DNA from: Misgurnus anguillicaudatus | Taxonomy: Eukaryota > Chordata > Actinopteri > Cypriniformes > Cobitidae | Length of the DNA stretch: 64,000 nucleotides | Direction of reading: 5' to 3' | Assembly (NCBI RefSeq): GCF_027580225.2 | Contig: NW_027395276.1 | Location: forward strand, 4,509,501-4,573,500 | Shown here: in pieces, positions 45,519 to 56,466 of the stretch | Layout of the letters: each line of letters begins with the position of its first letter | How positions within the stretch are numbered: position 1 is the stretch's first letter | Notes under the pieces: generated by a model | The model's input: the letters and a program-made list of their open reading frames with translations, nothing else | Told to the model about the DNA's origin: nothing | Database searches by the model: none | Position numbers and translations under genes: made by a program

Positions 45519-45570
45519 TTAACCCATGTAAAGTACATTTTAGTAACCTGCAATTTTATATTTTAAACAG

Positions 45571-45621
45571 ATTTAGAGACATTGCGGGGAAAAGCTACAG
45601 ATTACAGCGTTAACTTTAATG
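45571..45621 (+). CDS. Candidate exon preceding micropeptide B
   Basis: Acceptor TATTTTAAACAG and donor AATG then GTAAGT bracket 51 nt that are open in phase 1 (LETLRGKATDYSVNFN). They join in frame to the exon at 45894 and, upstream, to the donor at 45000. No start codon is found in the upstream frame. Confidence 0.35.
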
Positions 45622-45634
45622 GTAAGTCTGGAAT

Positions 45635-45747
<113 letters not shown>

Positions 45748-45893
45748 AGCAGTGTAAAATCCCCTGTGACATCTCATGTGAATCATTGTGCACATGCGAG
45801 AGAGATAGAGAGCTTGTTAGATTCACTGATGGATTAGGTTTAAAGGTAAGTGTGACAGTGTTATTCAATACAGCTACTGGATTATATTATCAG

Positions 45894-46105
45894 GCCAGCA
45901 TATTGTGAGGATTAAATACAAGACACTCCAGAGCTGTCTGTTAGAAGAGATTCAGAGGACTCAGGTGAAACTCCAGCGAAACATGCTGCATCCTATCATG
46001 ATCATGATCGTCACATTTAACACTTGTATCACAATAGCGGAGTGGTCATTTCTCATGCATGAAATCATGAGGTTAAATTCTGAAGATCCGGATGCAGAAG
46101 AATAG
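45894..46105 (+). CDS. Single-pass membrane peptide (B), likely paralogue of A
   Basis: The frame is open from an acceptor (TATATTATCAG) at 45893 to TAG at 46103-46105. An amphipathic, Gln/Lys-rich stretch (LLEEIQRTQVKLQRN) leads into MLHPIMIMIVTFNTCITI, then a Trp-Ser-Phe segment and an acidic end (Glu-Asp-Pro-Asp-Ala-Glu-Glu). If translation starts at the internal ATG (45983) the product is 40 residues. With upstream exons it is longer. About 16 of 40 positions match peptide A, concentrated in the membrane span. Function unknown. Confidence 0.5.
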
Positions 46106-46553
46106 ACGCTGTTACGGTAGGATGAAAAGTTTAGGCTTACAGGCGCCTGCTGTGTTGAGCATCAAGTACAAAATAATCTAAAGATGATACAAGCAAATTA
46201 CTGCTTTGATAACAAGGTATTTTTACAGGTGTGGACTACTAAACTGTTTTAACTATTGTGATTACATTTTATTAATGCTTACATTTTGTTTTTATTTTGT
46301 AAAATCCCTTTTTAAAATTAAGCTTAACAGAGATATTGTTCTTGAGATCTTGTAAAATTAATTTCTGTGCTTCATTTTATTTTCTCTGTTCAGATTGGAT
46401 GTCAGGTTGTGGATGTGATGCTGGATGATGAAGACGGGAGGAAAATCTGACCAAACTTCTTCCAGGATTCATGTCCTCCAAACATCAATCAAACATCATG
46501 ATGGCTTAACATTTCCTCAAAATTACATCTCCATCATCATTATATCACACACT
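46106..46553 (+). other. Spacer with a possible further exon
   Basis: A strong acceptor (TTTTCTCTGTTCAG) at 46393 precedes 18 open codons (Ile-Gly-Cys-Gln-Val-Val-Asp, ending Asp-Gly-Arg-Lys-Ile) and a TGA. It could be an alternative 3' exon of peptide B or A, but no matching phase-0 donor is certain. Confidence 0.25.
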
Positions 46554-46725
46554 ATACTGTAAAAATTGGATCTGCTTAAAAAAAACTACTTTAATTGGTA
46601 ACATCTTAAAATGTAACTTTTTTAACTTTCAGAAAATTTCAGTTGAAAAAAATATTTGTAGGTGTTACCAATTGAAGTGTTTTTTTTTTTAAATTAATCC
46701 AACTATTTCACTTTATACAGTGTAT
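46554..46725. mobile_element. Short MITE with ACTGTAAAAA ends
   Basis: The left ACTGTAAAAATTGGATCTGC mirrors the right ATACAGTGTA region. The interior has TTGGTAACA and TGTTACCAAT as an inverted pair. Same family as 53404-55640. Confidence 0.65.
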
Positions 46726-46872
46726 AGCATTGTTTGCAAAATATTTACTGTTTCATTGTTAAATGTTATTAGGCCATACTCATGCTATAGAAATAATGCA
46801 GCTATAGATGAAAAACTTGAATAATAGTGTTTGTGTAAAAGTCAGGTTATTGTGATCTGAACCATTATGATG

Positions 46873-47423
46873 CACTGTAAAAAATGTTACTAATTTTAAT
46901 GCAAAAAATAAAAAAATGCTACAGTAAAAACCTAAAATAACATGACATATACAGTTAAAACTAATAATTTAACAAAACATCTAATTCTATGGTGAAATCA
47001 ATTAAACGTACAATCTGAAAGTAAAAGATGTAAATGACTATATATAGTTCTCACAATTCCCAGCGTTTAATGGTATTTCATTTAAATGATTATGTTTCCT
47101 CTTATATTTTTTTATCAGTTTCATAAATTAGTTTTTGTTACACTTGGTGTTGTGTAATTAATGTTTATAGCATTATTTTCATGTCACATGTGTTACCATC
47201 ATGGAGTTTTCTGTGCACCATCTCTATTAATAACAAACTTGTGATAAACTGTGATTCAGCATGTGGCTGCTCGTTTTACCACCTGTAAAATGCCCCTGTA
47301 TTTTTTACAGTTTTTAACTGCAAAGTGTTGACATGTTTCCTGAGTTTTTTACAGCAGTTTTCTGGTTACCACAGCTGTCAGTTTTTAACTGTAAAAATTA
47401 CAGGTTTTATTTTTTTTACAGTG
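46873..47423. mobile_element. MITE with CACTGTAAAAAA ends
   Basis: CACTGTAAAAAATGTTAC and TTTTTTACAGTG are inverted. The right part has several internal TTTTTACAG copies. Confidence 0.65.
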
Positions 47424-48901
47424 TGTCAACAATGTGAGTCATATGATCTGTGACATTCCAATCTTGACATCACTCTGTGTAAGACAAACTACACAAATGT
47501 ACTGTAGGATTATGTATATATTAGGGTGACAGTGAAGATTTTCCTTATTAAATGAACAAACAGCTGATTGTGTCTGATTCATCTTTAAGAACTAATAGAT
47601 TATTATAATGCCTGTCTGAGGTCAAGAAGACCAACAAGTGATTACCTTACATTCATAGGGTGGAGAGTTACCTCCATAACTAAACCCACAGTAATGTCAG
47701 GTGAGACGTGTACCCCCCCCCCAAATTCATGTCTAGGCCATAGAGGTCAAATCCCTATAATGTGTTTTTGTCTCTTTTTATGCCGTTCTGTCCGATATTT
47801 AGCATGAGATGTAGTTCTTTTTGAATATCTTAACGGGCAATATTTAAAAAATCACTTGCGTCTTTAGGAGGACACTGTGTTCTCAACAAATACAAGATAA
47901 TATATGTGACAAAACAGTAAGAGGTTCTTTGTGTGCTTTGCTTTTCCAGCGTCTTCTGCACATTTGAATTCTTCTGCATAATGATGTTAAGATCAAGAGT
48001 ATTTAAGACAACTGTTTTCAAACACAACTACAAAAGGAGCAAATACTCATTGATGCTTAAGAAAGCAAATCGAGAAATAGCGAGAAGATAAACTTTTCAA
48101 CCGAATCATTTGTGTTTGTTTCGTCTTTTAAATTCTTTAGTTGGTTTAAAGAGGAGGAAGAGGATGGACGCGGTCTTATGTATGATCAAATCCAGTTGAG
48201 CATCATGACTAAACATAAACTCTAAGCCGTTGTAAAGCTGCTGATAATAACTGCTGATAAACCCTTTGACCTTCAGGATCTCAGCCAATCACAGCACTGC
48301 AATCACATCTCCTGTGTTAACATGCAGTGTGGGGATGAACAGTGCATTGAACTGAACTAATTCAACTCATATTAACTCACACAAAACTAATTATAATGGC
48401 ATTGTTATGGATACAGTACGGATACCATCAGTGCTCGTAGATAACTCTCTAACGGTAGGCCTGTGTGTGTTACGCTCTCATACACATTTATAGTATGTTT
48501 GTGTGTGTGTTTGTACAGTACACATACACACACATTTATAGTTAACAAACTTATTAAAGTTAAATGGTTCTTAACTCAATCAGAGGTTTTTGTTGTTCAA
48601 CACTTTGGGTGAAAGTTGCCATTTTCAACCTCCTTTGCAAAGCCATGGATTGCTCGGTAAATATTCATCCAAGGGAGGTGTTGAATATTTTTGCTTTCTT
48701 CATCAGCATCAGAGAATGGTTTACCAAAACTAAGTTACTGGGTTGATCTTTTTCACATTTGCTAGGTTGATAGAAGCACTGGGGACCCAATTATAGCACT
48801 TTAACATGGAAAAGTCAGATTTTTATGCTATGTCTTCTTTAAACCAAGTTGTTTTCACCTTTTCCTATGAAATAATCTGTGATGTGAACTGTATTTTGCA
48901 G
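47424..48901. other. Intergenic or intronic DNA
   Basis: 48700-48841 is an inverted fragment of the AGGGGACA MITE family. A 60-codon minus-strand frame at 48106-48288 lacks an ATG. No exon is supported. Confidence 0.4.
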
Positions 48902-48906
48902 GTGTG

Positions 48907-49111
48907 ATGGCGGCTCATCCTGACCCTTCGTCCCCGCTGCCCACAGTTAAAGAGGAGGAGGTCTTATTTAAAACCTACATCCCACCTGCTCGAGATGCCA
49001 TTACTCTACCCATTCATGTCTTCTACATCATCCTCGCATGTATGGTCATAGTAGCAACCCTCTATGCCATCATCGGCCACCTCATCAAAGACCTGATTCA
49101 CGACTTTGCAG
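48907..49111 (+). CDS. Unrecognised single-pass membrane protein, coding exon 1
   Basis: After an acceptor (GTATTTTGCAG, 48901) and five untranslated bases, ATG opens 68 codons. A Pro/Ser/Glu-rich head (MAAHPDPSSPLPTVKEEE) is followed by one strong membrane span (about residues 32-56, LPIHVFYIILACMVIVATLY) and an amphipathic helix ending His-Asp-Phe-Ala. The exon leaves in phase 1 at GCAG then GTGAAA. With the exon at 51488 the protein is 148 residues, with no signal peptide. Presence of a spliced leader suggests the promoter lies further left. Not assignable to a named family. Confidence 0.65.
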
Positions 49112-49253
49112 GTGAAATTATGCTTTATGACTGCATGTATTTACAGTACTCTGTTTACATGATGACATGCTTATGATCCATTCACCATCCACTGTATGCC
49201 TCTGATGAACAAAAAGAAATACTAATGGATTCAATGGTTATGCTGACGGGTCC

Positions 49254-49340
49254 CAGTGGTTTTCTGTTACTAATTTTCTTAGGGGGGGACAAAGGGATAT
49301 ACCCCAGGGGGGCACATGACAAAACGTTTGAGAATCACTG
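49254..49340. mobile_element. Short hAT remnant
   Basis: CAGTGGTTTTC and GAGAATCACTG are inverted around a G-rich core; no clear target duplication. Confidence 0.5.
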
Positions 49341-49621
49341 GCCTCTGTGGGTCTGTACTAGTAGGTGTTAGTGGGAGATTATTTTGAAGATGGGAACCAA
49401 AAAAAACCTCCATTAAAGGTACAATTTGTAGAATCCGCCGCTAGAGGGCGCATGATCAAAACAATAACACTGACGTAGATTAATGATGCTCTGAAGAAGC
49501 GTGGAATTATGGGATTTGTTGTCTTTAACTCAACCGCTGATGCCCATCGATCAAACGGGAATGAGAAATCATGTTAACACATGAGGTAAAGTAATCAAGT
49601 TTTATAAATGTTTTGTTTGAT

Positions 49622-50488
49622 CAGAGCCGGCGCCAGACCATAACTGACGGGGGGCACGCGGCTTCCAACGAGGGGCACGCAATTAGCAACAATAACTTGC
49701 AAAAACAAGGCATTAAAACAACAAATACAGTGCAAGCACACACTTATACAACTGTTACAGACTGTCGGCTCATTACAGACTCGTTACCGACTGTTGCTGC
49801 GCTCGCGCTTTGCTCGACGCAACAACAAACCGCCCTCGCGCGGCGCAAGCCATTGAAATGAATGGGTTTCATAGCGCAGCCCAGCGCACATCGCGTCCTA
49901 AGTAAAAGCCGTTATGAAAGCCGCTTTACCATAATCACTTCGTAATGCTGTTAACGGTCTATAGCCACACTTCACATTTAAGCTTACGTAAATTAAAACA
50001 ACACTAACTTACCTTTAAAAAAGCTGAAGCCGTTGTGTACGAACATTAAAATTCCATTAAAACAGTGTCCTGTAGATTTGAAAATTCCTCTAATCTCCGA
50101 GTTTGAGCCAATCGGTGTTTGCATGAAGTCAGATGGAGCAGGCGGTGCTGGTTCATTCTAAATGTTCTAATATCCATATTTTACACGATCCATAAAATGC
50201 CGGAAAAAACACGCTGCTAGTATCAAGTCACAAATATGCTAAAGCCTAATGACGCATGAGACCCGGCAATACAACCAATCAGAGAAACTGGTCTATTTTT
50301 ATTAAAGAAAACATATATCAACTATATTTTCCTCATTTGATTAAATTAAAAGTCATGAAACATTCAATGTTTAATTTATTTTAATTATTCTTGATATATA
50401 TTACATTAATCAAAAACTGTGTAGGGGGCACAGCAACCTGTTTGGGGGGGCACGGCCCACGAATGCCCCCCACTTGACGCTGGCCCTG
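49622..50488. mobile_element. hAT element with perfect 8-bp target duplication
   Basis: CAGAGCCGGCGCCAGA and TGACGCTGGCCCTG are inverted; TGTTTGAT flanks at 49614-49621 and 50489-50496. About 867 bp with GGGGGCAC-rich subterminal parts. A short plus-strand frame is not a transposase. Confidence 0.95.
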
Positions 50489-50934
50489 TGTTTGATGACA
50501 TCATTTTATTACATTATGTAAGGTTTCATGTAATGTTCAAAACACAATTGTTAGTCATAGATGTTACAGTATTAGTCCAATACAATGGTGTGTTAACACA
50601 GCACAGAATTAAGTGTTCAGAAAACTTACCATAAACAAGTGAGTAGCCCGACAGACGCTATTATTTCCGCATTTGTCCACAACACTTTTGTCATGTGATT
50701 TCTACATAAGTAAAGGCTGTAACAAAGGGTAATGTGTATATTACCATCATTGACGGTTGACTGTACTGCCCCGTGTCACTGTTTAGAATGGCAATTTTCT
50801 CATAATTTACAAGAAGTTGAAAACATTATAGATGTTGTCAATAATCATCTGAACAAAATAGATATTTTGGATATTTTACTGCAAACATCTTACAAATTGT
50901 ACCTTGTACAGGAATAAGCAATTTTGTACAATCC

Positions 50935-51424
50935 CAGATAACAAAAAACATTCTAAGAACATTCCTTGAAGGTTCCCAACATTCCTAAAAACGTTATGCC
51001 AACTTAAAAAGTGTTTCAATGTTATCTCATTGTTTAAAACAAACTGTTTAATACACACAAAGTAATGCAACCAGAGAAAAACTACCAAGCAGAACATCAA
51101 GAGTCCAACTAAAACAAACACTGATCACAATAATGTTTCATTTAAAATGAAACAAAATATATCATCATCTAAACCTAATAAGTGAATTGTGTTTTCTACA
51201 GCAATATTTTTAGAGAACATTCTGAAATAATGTCTTATAACATTTTTTAAATAATAAAATGCAATGTTTCTCTATTATTTACAAAACTGGCAAAAAAGGA
51301 AATATAGAAAAACATTCCAGGAACATTAAAACATGACATTCTTATAACATCTGAAAATTATGGCAGGTCAGGATGTTGGGAACTTTCAAGAAACGTTCTT
51401 CAAACTTTTCCCTGTTAGCTGGGA
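50935..51424. mobile_element. MITE with CCCAGATAACA ends
   Basis: TCCCAGATAACAAAAAACAT and CCTGTTAGCTGGGA are inverted. It is a relative of 36957-37515. Confidence 0.7.
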
Positions 51425-51487
51425 TGGTGTTTGTAATGGAAACAGTTTTGTTCAGCAGGGTTTGCATGTCCTGTATTTTTTGTGCAG

Positions 51488-51729
51488 ATTATCTTTTCGG
51501 AAAGCAGCCAGATGAGGTCCAAATCAACCCGTGTGAGACCAAAGATAAGTTCATGGTAGACTGGTGTCCAGAAACGAGTCCAGAGCTGGAGGAGATGGCT
51601 CGTGCTGAGGAGATCAAGGTGCTGATGGAGGGCTGCAGGCCGACGCCGGCCATCTGGATCATCTCTGAAGGGATCGAGCCCAGAGCGCCGCGCACCGGGC
51701 CGCGGGTGGCGTTCGGCAAGAATGTATAG
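51488..51729 (+). CDS. Unrecognised single-pass membrane protein, coding exon 2
   Basis: Entered in phase 1 (Asp-Tyr-Leu-Phe), this adds 80 residues and ends TAG. The tail is hydrophilic: Cys-Glu-Thr-Lys-Asp, a Trp-Cys-Pro-Glu-Thr-Ser-Pro motif, a Glu/Ala helix, then Pro-Thr-Pro-Ala-Ile-Trp-Ile and a Pro/Arg-rich end (PRAPRTGPRVAFGKNV). GC content is clearly above the surrounding intron and the splice phases agree, so the gene is real. The short cytosolic tail after one span suggests an accessory or adaptor role, which is inference only. Confidence 0.7.
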
Positions 51730-52299
51730 CACGTTGAGGCATCGAGCCATTACTGTAATACTGTTGTGACACCTACTGGTGATTACTGTGTACTGCAGGG
51801 AAGGCCGCATACAATCATACAAATACAACAAATGATTCAATAATAATTTTGCAAGGCGGAGTTTTAATAAAGATTAGTTTGTCATCTTTGAAGTTCAGTT
51901 GAAACTGACCGAGAAACAGCCAAAATAAAACATTTCTTTTAGCCCTTTAAATTAATTTGTATTGCAATTCAGCATAATTTTTGCATCCCCAATCTATTGA
52001 TAAAATCTTTTGTAATTTTTGTTATGCATCATTATTTATTAAATAAACTAAACAAATGCTTATATTTTGTCTGTTTTTATTGTACCATTACAATAAAGTA
52101 CTGTAAAGATTCTAGGCTACTTATCGTGGGGGATACAAAAATAAACAAATAAACGAGTCCAGGTTTTGCAATAATGAAAACATGAAAGTGATTATGTTGT
52201 ATTATTTTGCTAATAAGGCTTAAAATTTAAAGCGTAAAATATGTTTGATAACCTACCTGATGTTCAGAAGTAGGCTATTGTGAATATGAAAGAGCCCAC
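51730..52299 (+). other. 3' UTR and intergenic spacer
   Basis: AATAAA-type signals are present near 51867 (TTTAATAAAG) and again near 52093. No further coding evidence before the pde4dip promoter. Confidence 0.4.
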
Positions 52300-52524
52300 A
52301 TAAGGGCTGTGAATGTAGGACAGCCGCGTGCGATCCGATTCCGAAAAGAACCGACTCGAGCCACACCGGCGGGGACGCGCAGTACGCAGCACCTGTCTTT
52401 ATTAACGCGCAAAGATGCTGAACGGATCTTCTTCGTCATCATCATCATTATCGCTTTTGTCTGTCGGGTAGTATAACGATAAGAGGACAGATGTGTGAAA
52501 GATCTGGAGATTGGTGTTTTTATA
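52300..52524 (+). promoter_or_regulatory. pde4dip upstream promoter and 5' UTR
   Basis: CpG-rich DNA with no TATA box. A 18-codon upstream frame (ATG at 52414, mostly Ser, TAG at 52470) lies in the leader and could damp translation of the long isoform. Confidence 0.5.
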
Positions 52525-52580
52525 ATGGATTGGAGCCGGACCGACAGACCGAACGAAACGAACTGGACTGAAAATGAACG
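52525..52580 (+). CDS. pde4dip: Myomegalin long isoform, exon 1
   Basis: ATG opens MDWSRTDRPNETNWTENE and ends in phase 2 at the donor CG then GTAAGA. A downstream ATG in another frame (52574) cannot continue, because it meets TGA in the next exon; this fixes the start at 52525. Spliced in order with exons 2 to 4 it gives 96 residues before the window runs out of exons. Confidence 0.65.
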
Positions 52581-52876
52581 GTAAGATCCAGCCTGCGGCT
52601 GCCTTTATTTAATGCTCTTATTGTTATCTGTGTCATTTAAAAAATTATTTATTTTACAGTATGATGTGCATTTATTTGCGTTCTCATATTGGAATCACTG
52701 TCACCACCTGCAGGCCTTCATGATGGTGAGCACGAGCCGCGCGCGCGTTCATGTGTTTATTCTGAACATTGAATGCAGTGTTTTATATCTAATGTTTAAA
52801 CTGCAGCTCTTCTTAGGAGATAAAGATGTACTGATGGATGTCAGTTTTCATGTGACAAATGAACGTGTCTGTATAT

Positions 52877-52877
52877 G

Positions 52878-52946
<69 letters not shown>
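52877..52946 (+). repeat. (GA)n microsatellite
   Basis: GA dinucleotides with one or two A interruptions, in pde4dip intron 1. Confidence 0.95.
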
Positions 52947-52949
<3 letters not shown>

Positions 52950-53288
52950 TTCACATAGGCCTACTGCATTGTGTATTAGAGAGATTATTTATATTAGATA
53001 AATCATTTAGACTTGTACCCAGAATCGGACTGAATTCAGGTCATGCTTTTATTTGATATTGTTTGTGTTTCAGAGTATTTGTGATTTAATTTCTTTACAT
53101 TTCTAATAGTTAAACAAAGCAAAGTTTTTTCCAGTATCAATCCTGGCTTATAATTCATGGATTTCTTTCCAGGCCTAAAAGCTTCTGATTCCTGATCATT
53201 TTCTCCCTAAAAACTGTATAGTGTATGTTATATTGTCCAACCCTTCTGTGAGGATATTTATCATGAACGTTTGTTTTGTTTTTCTCAG

Positions 53289-53344
53289 GGATTTTGTCAA
53301 GGATGGAGGTGGCAACATATGCGGAGCTATTGGTACATTGACAG
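53289..53344 (+). CDS. pde4dip: Myomegalin long isoform, exon 2
   Basis: Acceptor TTGTTTTTCTCAG, 56 nt, donor GACAG then GTAATT. In the only open register it reads Asp-Phe-Val-Lys-Asp-Gly-Gly-Gly-Asn and ends in phase 1. The other two registers hold a stop or break the next junction. Confidence 0.65.
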
Positions 53345-53403
53345 GTAATTCAAATGTTATTAATTAAGGTTATTTATGTTTTTGCACACTTCTGGGGACA
53401 GTT

Positions 53404-55640
53404 GTACAGTGTCAGAAGTGAAAAGTTGGATCCACGTAAAAAGTTACTTCATTTGGTAACACCTAAAAATGTAAGTCTATTCAACTTAAAGTGTTCTCCT
53501 AAAGTAACAAGTTGAATAAACCAAAATTTTTAGGTGTTACCAATTTATCTAACTTTATTACAGAAGCCGAGAGAGGCCATGCACTATGATTATTTTTGCT
53601 TGCTTGTTTTCTCATGATCATGACTTAATTTCTCATTATCTCGACATAAAAAAAGTTGTATTCTTGAGATGTGATTAAAGCTTGCGTGTACTCGATAGAA
53701 CGTGTTGTTTTGTTTGTAAACAGCGAAATCATATTTTGCTAAATTAGCATGGATGAACAAATGAGATTTTACTTGGATCAGGGATTCGCTCAAGCTGAAA
53801 TAGATTTATCAATATTTACAATTTTAGTGGTGAATTTAGGGACCGTCTTTAAGTTACTCAATTATAAACATGTTCCTACTTTTATCAGCATTTAAATGGA
53901 ATGACTGAAGTCAACAAACAGTTACAAAACCAACGTGTTTATGTGGTTGTCAGCTATAATGCACACTTTTTAGATTTTTGATATTTATTTAGCCTCTTAA
54001 ACCCTGAGGACCCAGTCCCGGGTACAAAATTTCGTATTTTGACTCAAATAAAATATTCTTTTAATCTTTAATGGTCCATCATGGACCCCAGTAACACATA
54101 TGAGATACTGTTTGAAAGCTTAGACTCTCTACTTTCTCCAGATATGCATCACTTTGAGAAATCTTTTACTGTAAGAAAGTTATTTACACTTAATTTACAC
54201 TATCACCCCCCCCCATAATTTTTTATATGATTTAATATTCACATATTTCATATTTTTCAAGTATGACAAACATGGGCAAGTCTTATATCAAATGAAAGCT
54301 CTCATTCTCAGGAATAAGGCTACAGCGTTATTTTTGTTCTATTATCAACACATATCCAACAATAGTTGAATGAATAATAAGGTAAAAAATCGTCTTTTGT
54401 AAACATATGGGAAACTTGAGTGTGGACTGCCTCAGATAGCACATATAGCCACAAATGATACACCATCTTTTCTCTTAGGTCCTACTCTAAACAATGAGTC
54501 CATTCACAGCATTTTCTTTGGTTGTGTGCATGAATAATCCCTTGCTACTTATTATATGTGCAAAACAAAAAATTAATATTTATATGAAAAATGTATTTTC
54601 GCACACTTCAGTAAAATGAGAATAACTTTTGAATGCTACATGCTAAAGAGTTCATTCTTTTTTTGGGTGTTTACTGTCTGCAGCTGCTAACAACCAGAAC
54701 TGTCTGCAGTCTGCTAGAGCACCCAGAACCAGAGTTATACACTATCAGAGGCAGTATTTACAACATATAAAAAGAAAATTTGGTGTTTCATCATATGAAA
54801 AACAACATAAATAACACTATTTGTCACAAACAGCAGCTTTTTATGTAACTTCAAAGGGTTTTCTTTAAAATGATATAAAGCAATTGCATTTATTCCACTG
54901 TATGTGGTTATGGGAGCACTTCAAATGTTTTTAGGCAGAAATTGTATACAAAAAGGGTATTATTCCTCCCATCAGTTGGAGTAAAATAACTTTTGCATAG
55001 ATTATGATAGAGAAAAAAATATGTAAGCTGGCAATTGCTGGAATCAAACAAAACTGTCTGCAGGGAGCTGAGGCACCCAGGGCCAGAGTTATACACTTTT
55101 AAATAAAAACTTTAGAAAAAAAACATCAAAAAGCGCCTATTTATTTTTGTGTTTATTAGAGGACTGACATCACATACAACCATGTTTAGCACTTTCAACA
55201 GTGTTTTATGTAATTTCAAAGGGTTTCCTGTAAAATGATACCAAACATTTGTATGTAAACCTCTGCATGTGGGTATGGGAAGCTTTTGAAATTGGGTAGG
55301 CCAAATCCAGGCGAAAATCCCCAAAATAGCTTCAGGGTGGAAGAAGTTAAATAAACTGTTAAATACTATTGAAGATAGAAACGTGTTCAGTATTACTTTT
55401 GCGATGGTTCCTAAATTCACATTCAACATGAACCGTCCAACTTTATTTATTTATGAAGTCTACACATTAGCTACATGTGTGGTAACAGCGAAGACCCCAA
55501 CTTATGCATTAGCAGTCCACTTCAAAATACACTAAATATTATCATGAGAAAACAAGCAAGCAAAAATAATAATAGTGCATGGCCTCTCTCGACTTCCGTA
55601 CTTTTTAGGTAGATCCAACTTTTAACTTTTTTCACAGTGT
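53404..55640. mobile_element. ACTGTAAAAA-family MITE split by a larger transposon
   Basis: The left half (to 53559) and right half (from 55600) together equal the intact relative at 46554-46725. Shared words are TTGGTAACACC, GGTGTTACCAAT and GATCCAACTTTT. Confidence 0.7.
53560..55599. mobile_element. 2.0-kb DNA transposon with long inverted ends
   Basis: GAGAGAGGCCATGCACTATG at the left is mirrored by AATAGTGCATGGCCTCTCTC at the right, and the match runs on for about 50 bp through the TTGCTTGCTTGTTTTCTCATGAT portion. Near-matching flanks ACTTTATT and ACTTTTTA suggest an old 8- to 9-bp duplication. The interior has another repeat (about 53993-55350, CCCTGAGGACCC start) that includes the copy of the window's first 73 bases. 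No transposase frame. Confidence 0.75.
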
Positions 55641-55709
55641 ATCATCAGGGTAGTTTAACACACATTTTAAAGATAATTCAAATGGTTGTTTGTGTGTTTT
55701 GTTATGTAG

Positions 55710-55774
55710 ATAATGTGAGCGAGAGCGCAGCGTCAATTCCTCTACACACTCACACACTCAAGGAATTTGAACAG
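55710..55774 (+). CDS. pde4dip: Myomegalin long isoform, exon 3
   Basis: Acceptor GTTTTGTTATGTAG, 65 nt, donor GAACAG then GTGAGA. It encodes Asp-Asn-Val-Ser-Glu, a short Ser/His/Thr linker and Leu-Lys-Glu-Phe-Glu-Gln in phase 0. The Asn-Val-Ser-Glu and Lys-x-Phe-Glu features parallel the segment that precedes the CM1 motif in the paralogue CDK5RAP2, supporting this as the ancestral long N-terminus. Confidence 0.7.
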
Positions 55775-56466
55775 GTGAGATTTCATTTTTTATATCTGCA
55801 TGTATCATTTCATTCAAATAATGAATATACACATTTAATTTAAATGATAATATAGATTATATTGTGTAGTTATATCAAGCAAACAGTGTAAATGAGATTA
55901 TTTTCATGCTGTCATATTGTGTGAAGCAGATATCTTGTGCTGTCTTAACTGAGGATCAAATAAAAAGTTTAATAAAGATTTATGAAGCTGATTAAGGAGA
56001 ATTTCAAGCAATACATTTCATATTTGATTTTAAAAGAAATAATATTTGTGTTTACTTGTACCATTAATAGTGTGACACAGTGAAATATATCTCCTCACAT
56101 AAACACTTATAATGAGTGTCAGCTGGTGACTTCTCTTCTGAGGGGCAGGAATTCAAAATATGTGTGTCATGTCAAAATCCAGAGTGTCATGTGTGTTGCT
56201 GGTCATGTCAAAATATGTGTTAGTTGCGTCACGTTAACCGTGTGCGTCATCCGTCAAAATACGTGCCTGCTACACACGCGTCCAAATGGTTTATGATAAA
56301 AGAGACGCTCACGTTCACAAAATACTTGCACTAACTTAAACACTAAACTCTGATTACACATGACATTAAGAGAGTAAATAGCAAGTACGTTCCTCTCTTT
56401 TATCATAAACGCCTTTGAAGCGTCTGCTGCAGACATGTATTTTGCAATAATGCATGGTGCACATAA

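Larger units (their letters stand above)
49112..51487 (+). other. Intron of the 148-residue membrane-protein gene
   Basis: The intron runs from GTGAAA to TTTTTTGTGCAG and is filled with three or more DNA elements listed separately. A TTAA fragment (AGGTACAATTTGTAGAATCC) is at 49416. Confidence 0.65.

Noticed and set aside
48106..48288. 60-codon minus-strand ORF that reads fairly protein-like
   Set aside because: Initiates at TTG, no acceptor or donor support and no family.
52574..52580. ATG at 52574 as the pde4dip start
   Set aside because: It leaves exon 1 in phase 1 and meets TGA in exon 2; the ATG at 52525 gives the open register.
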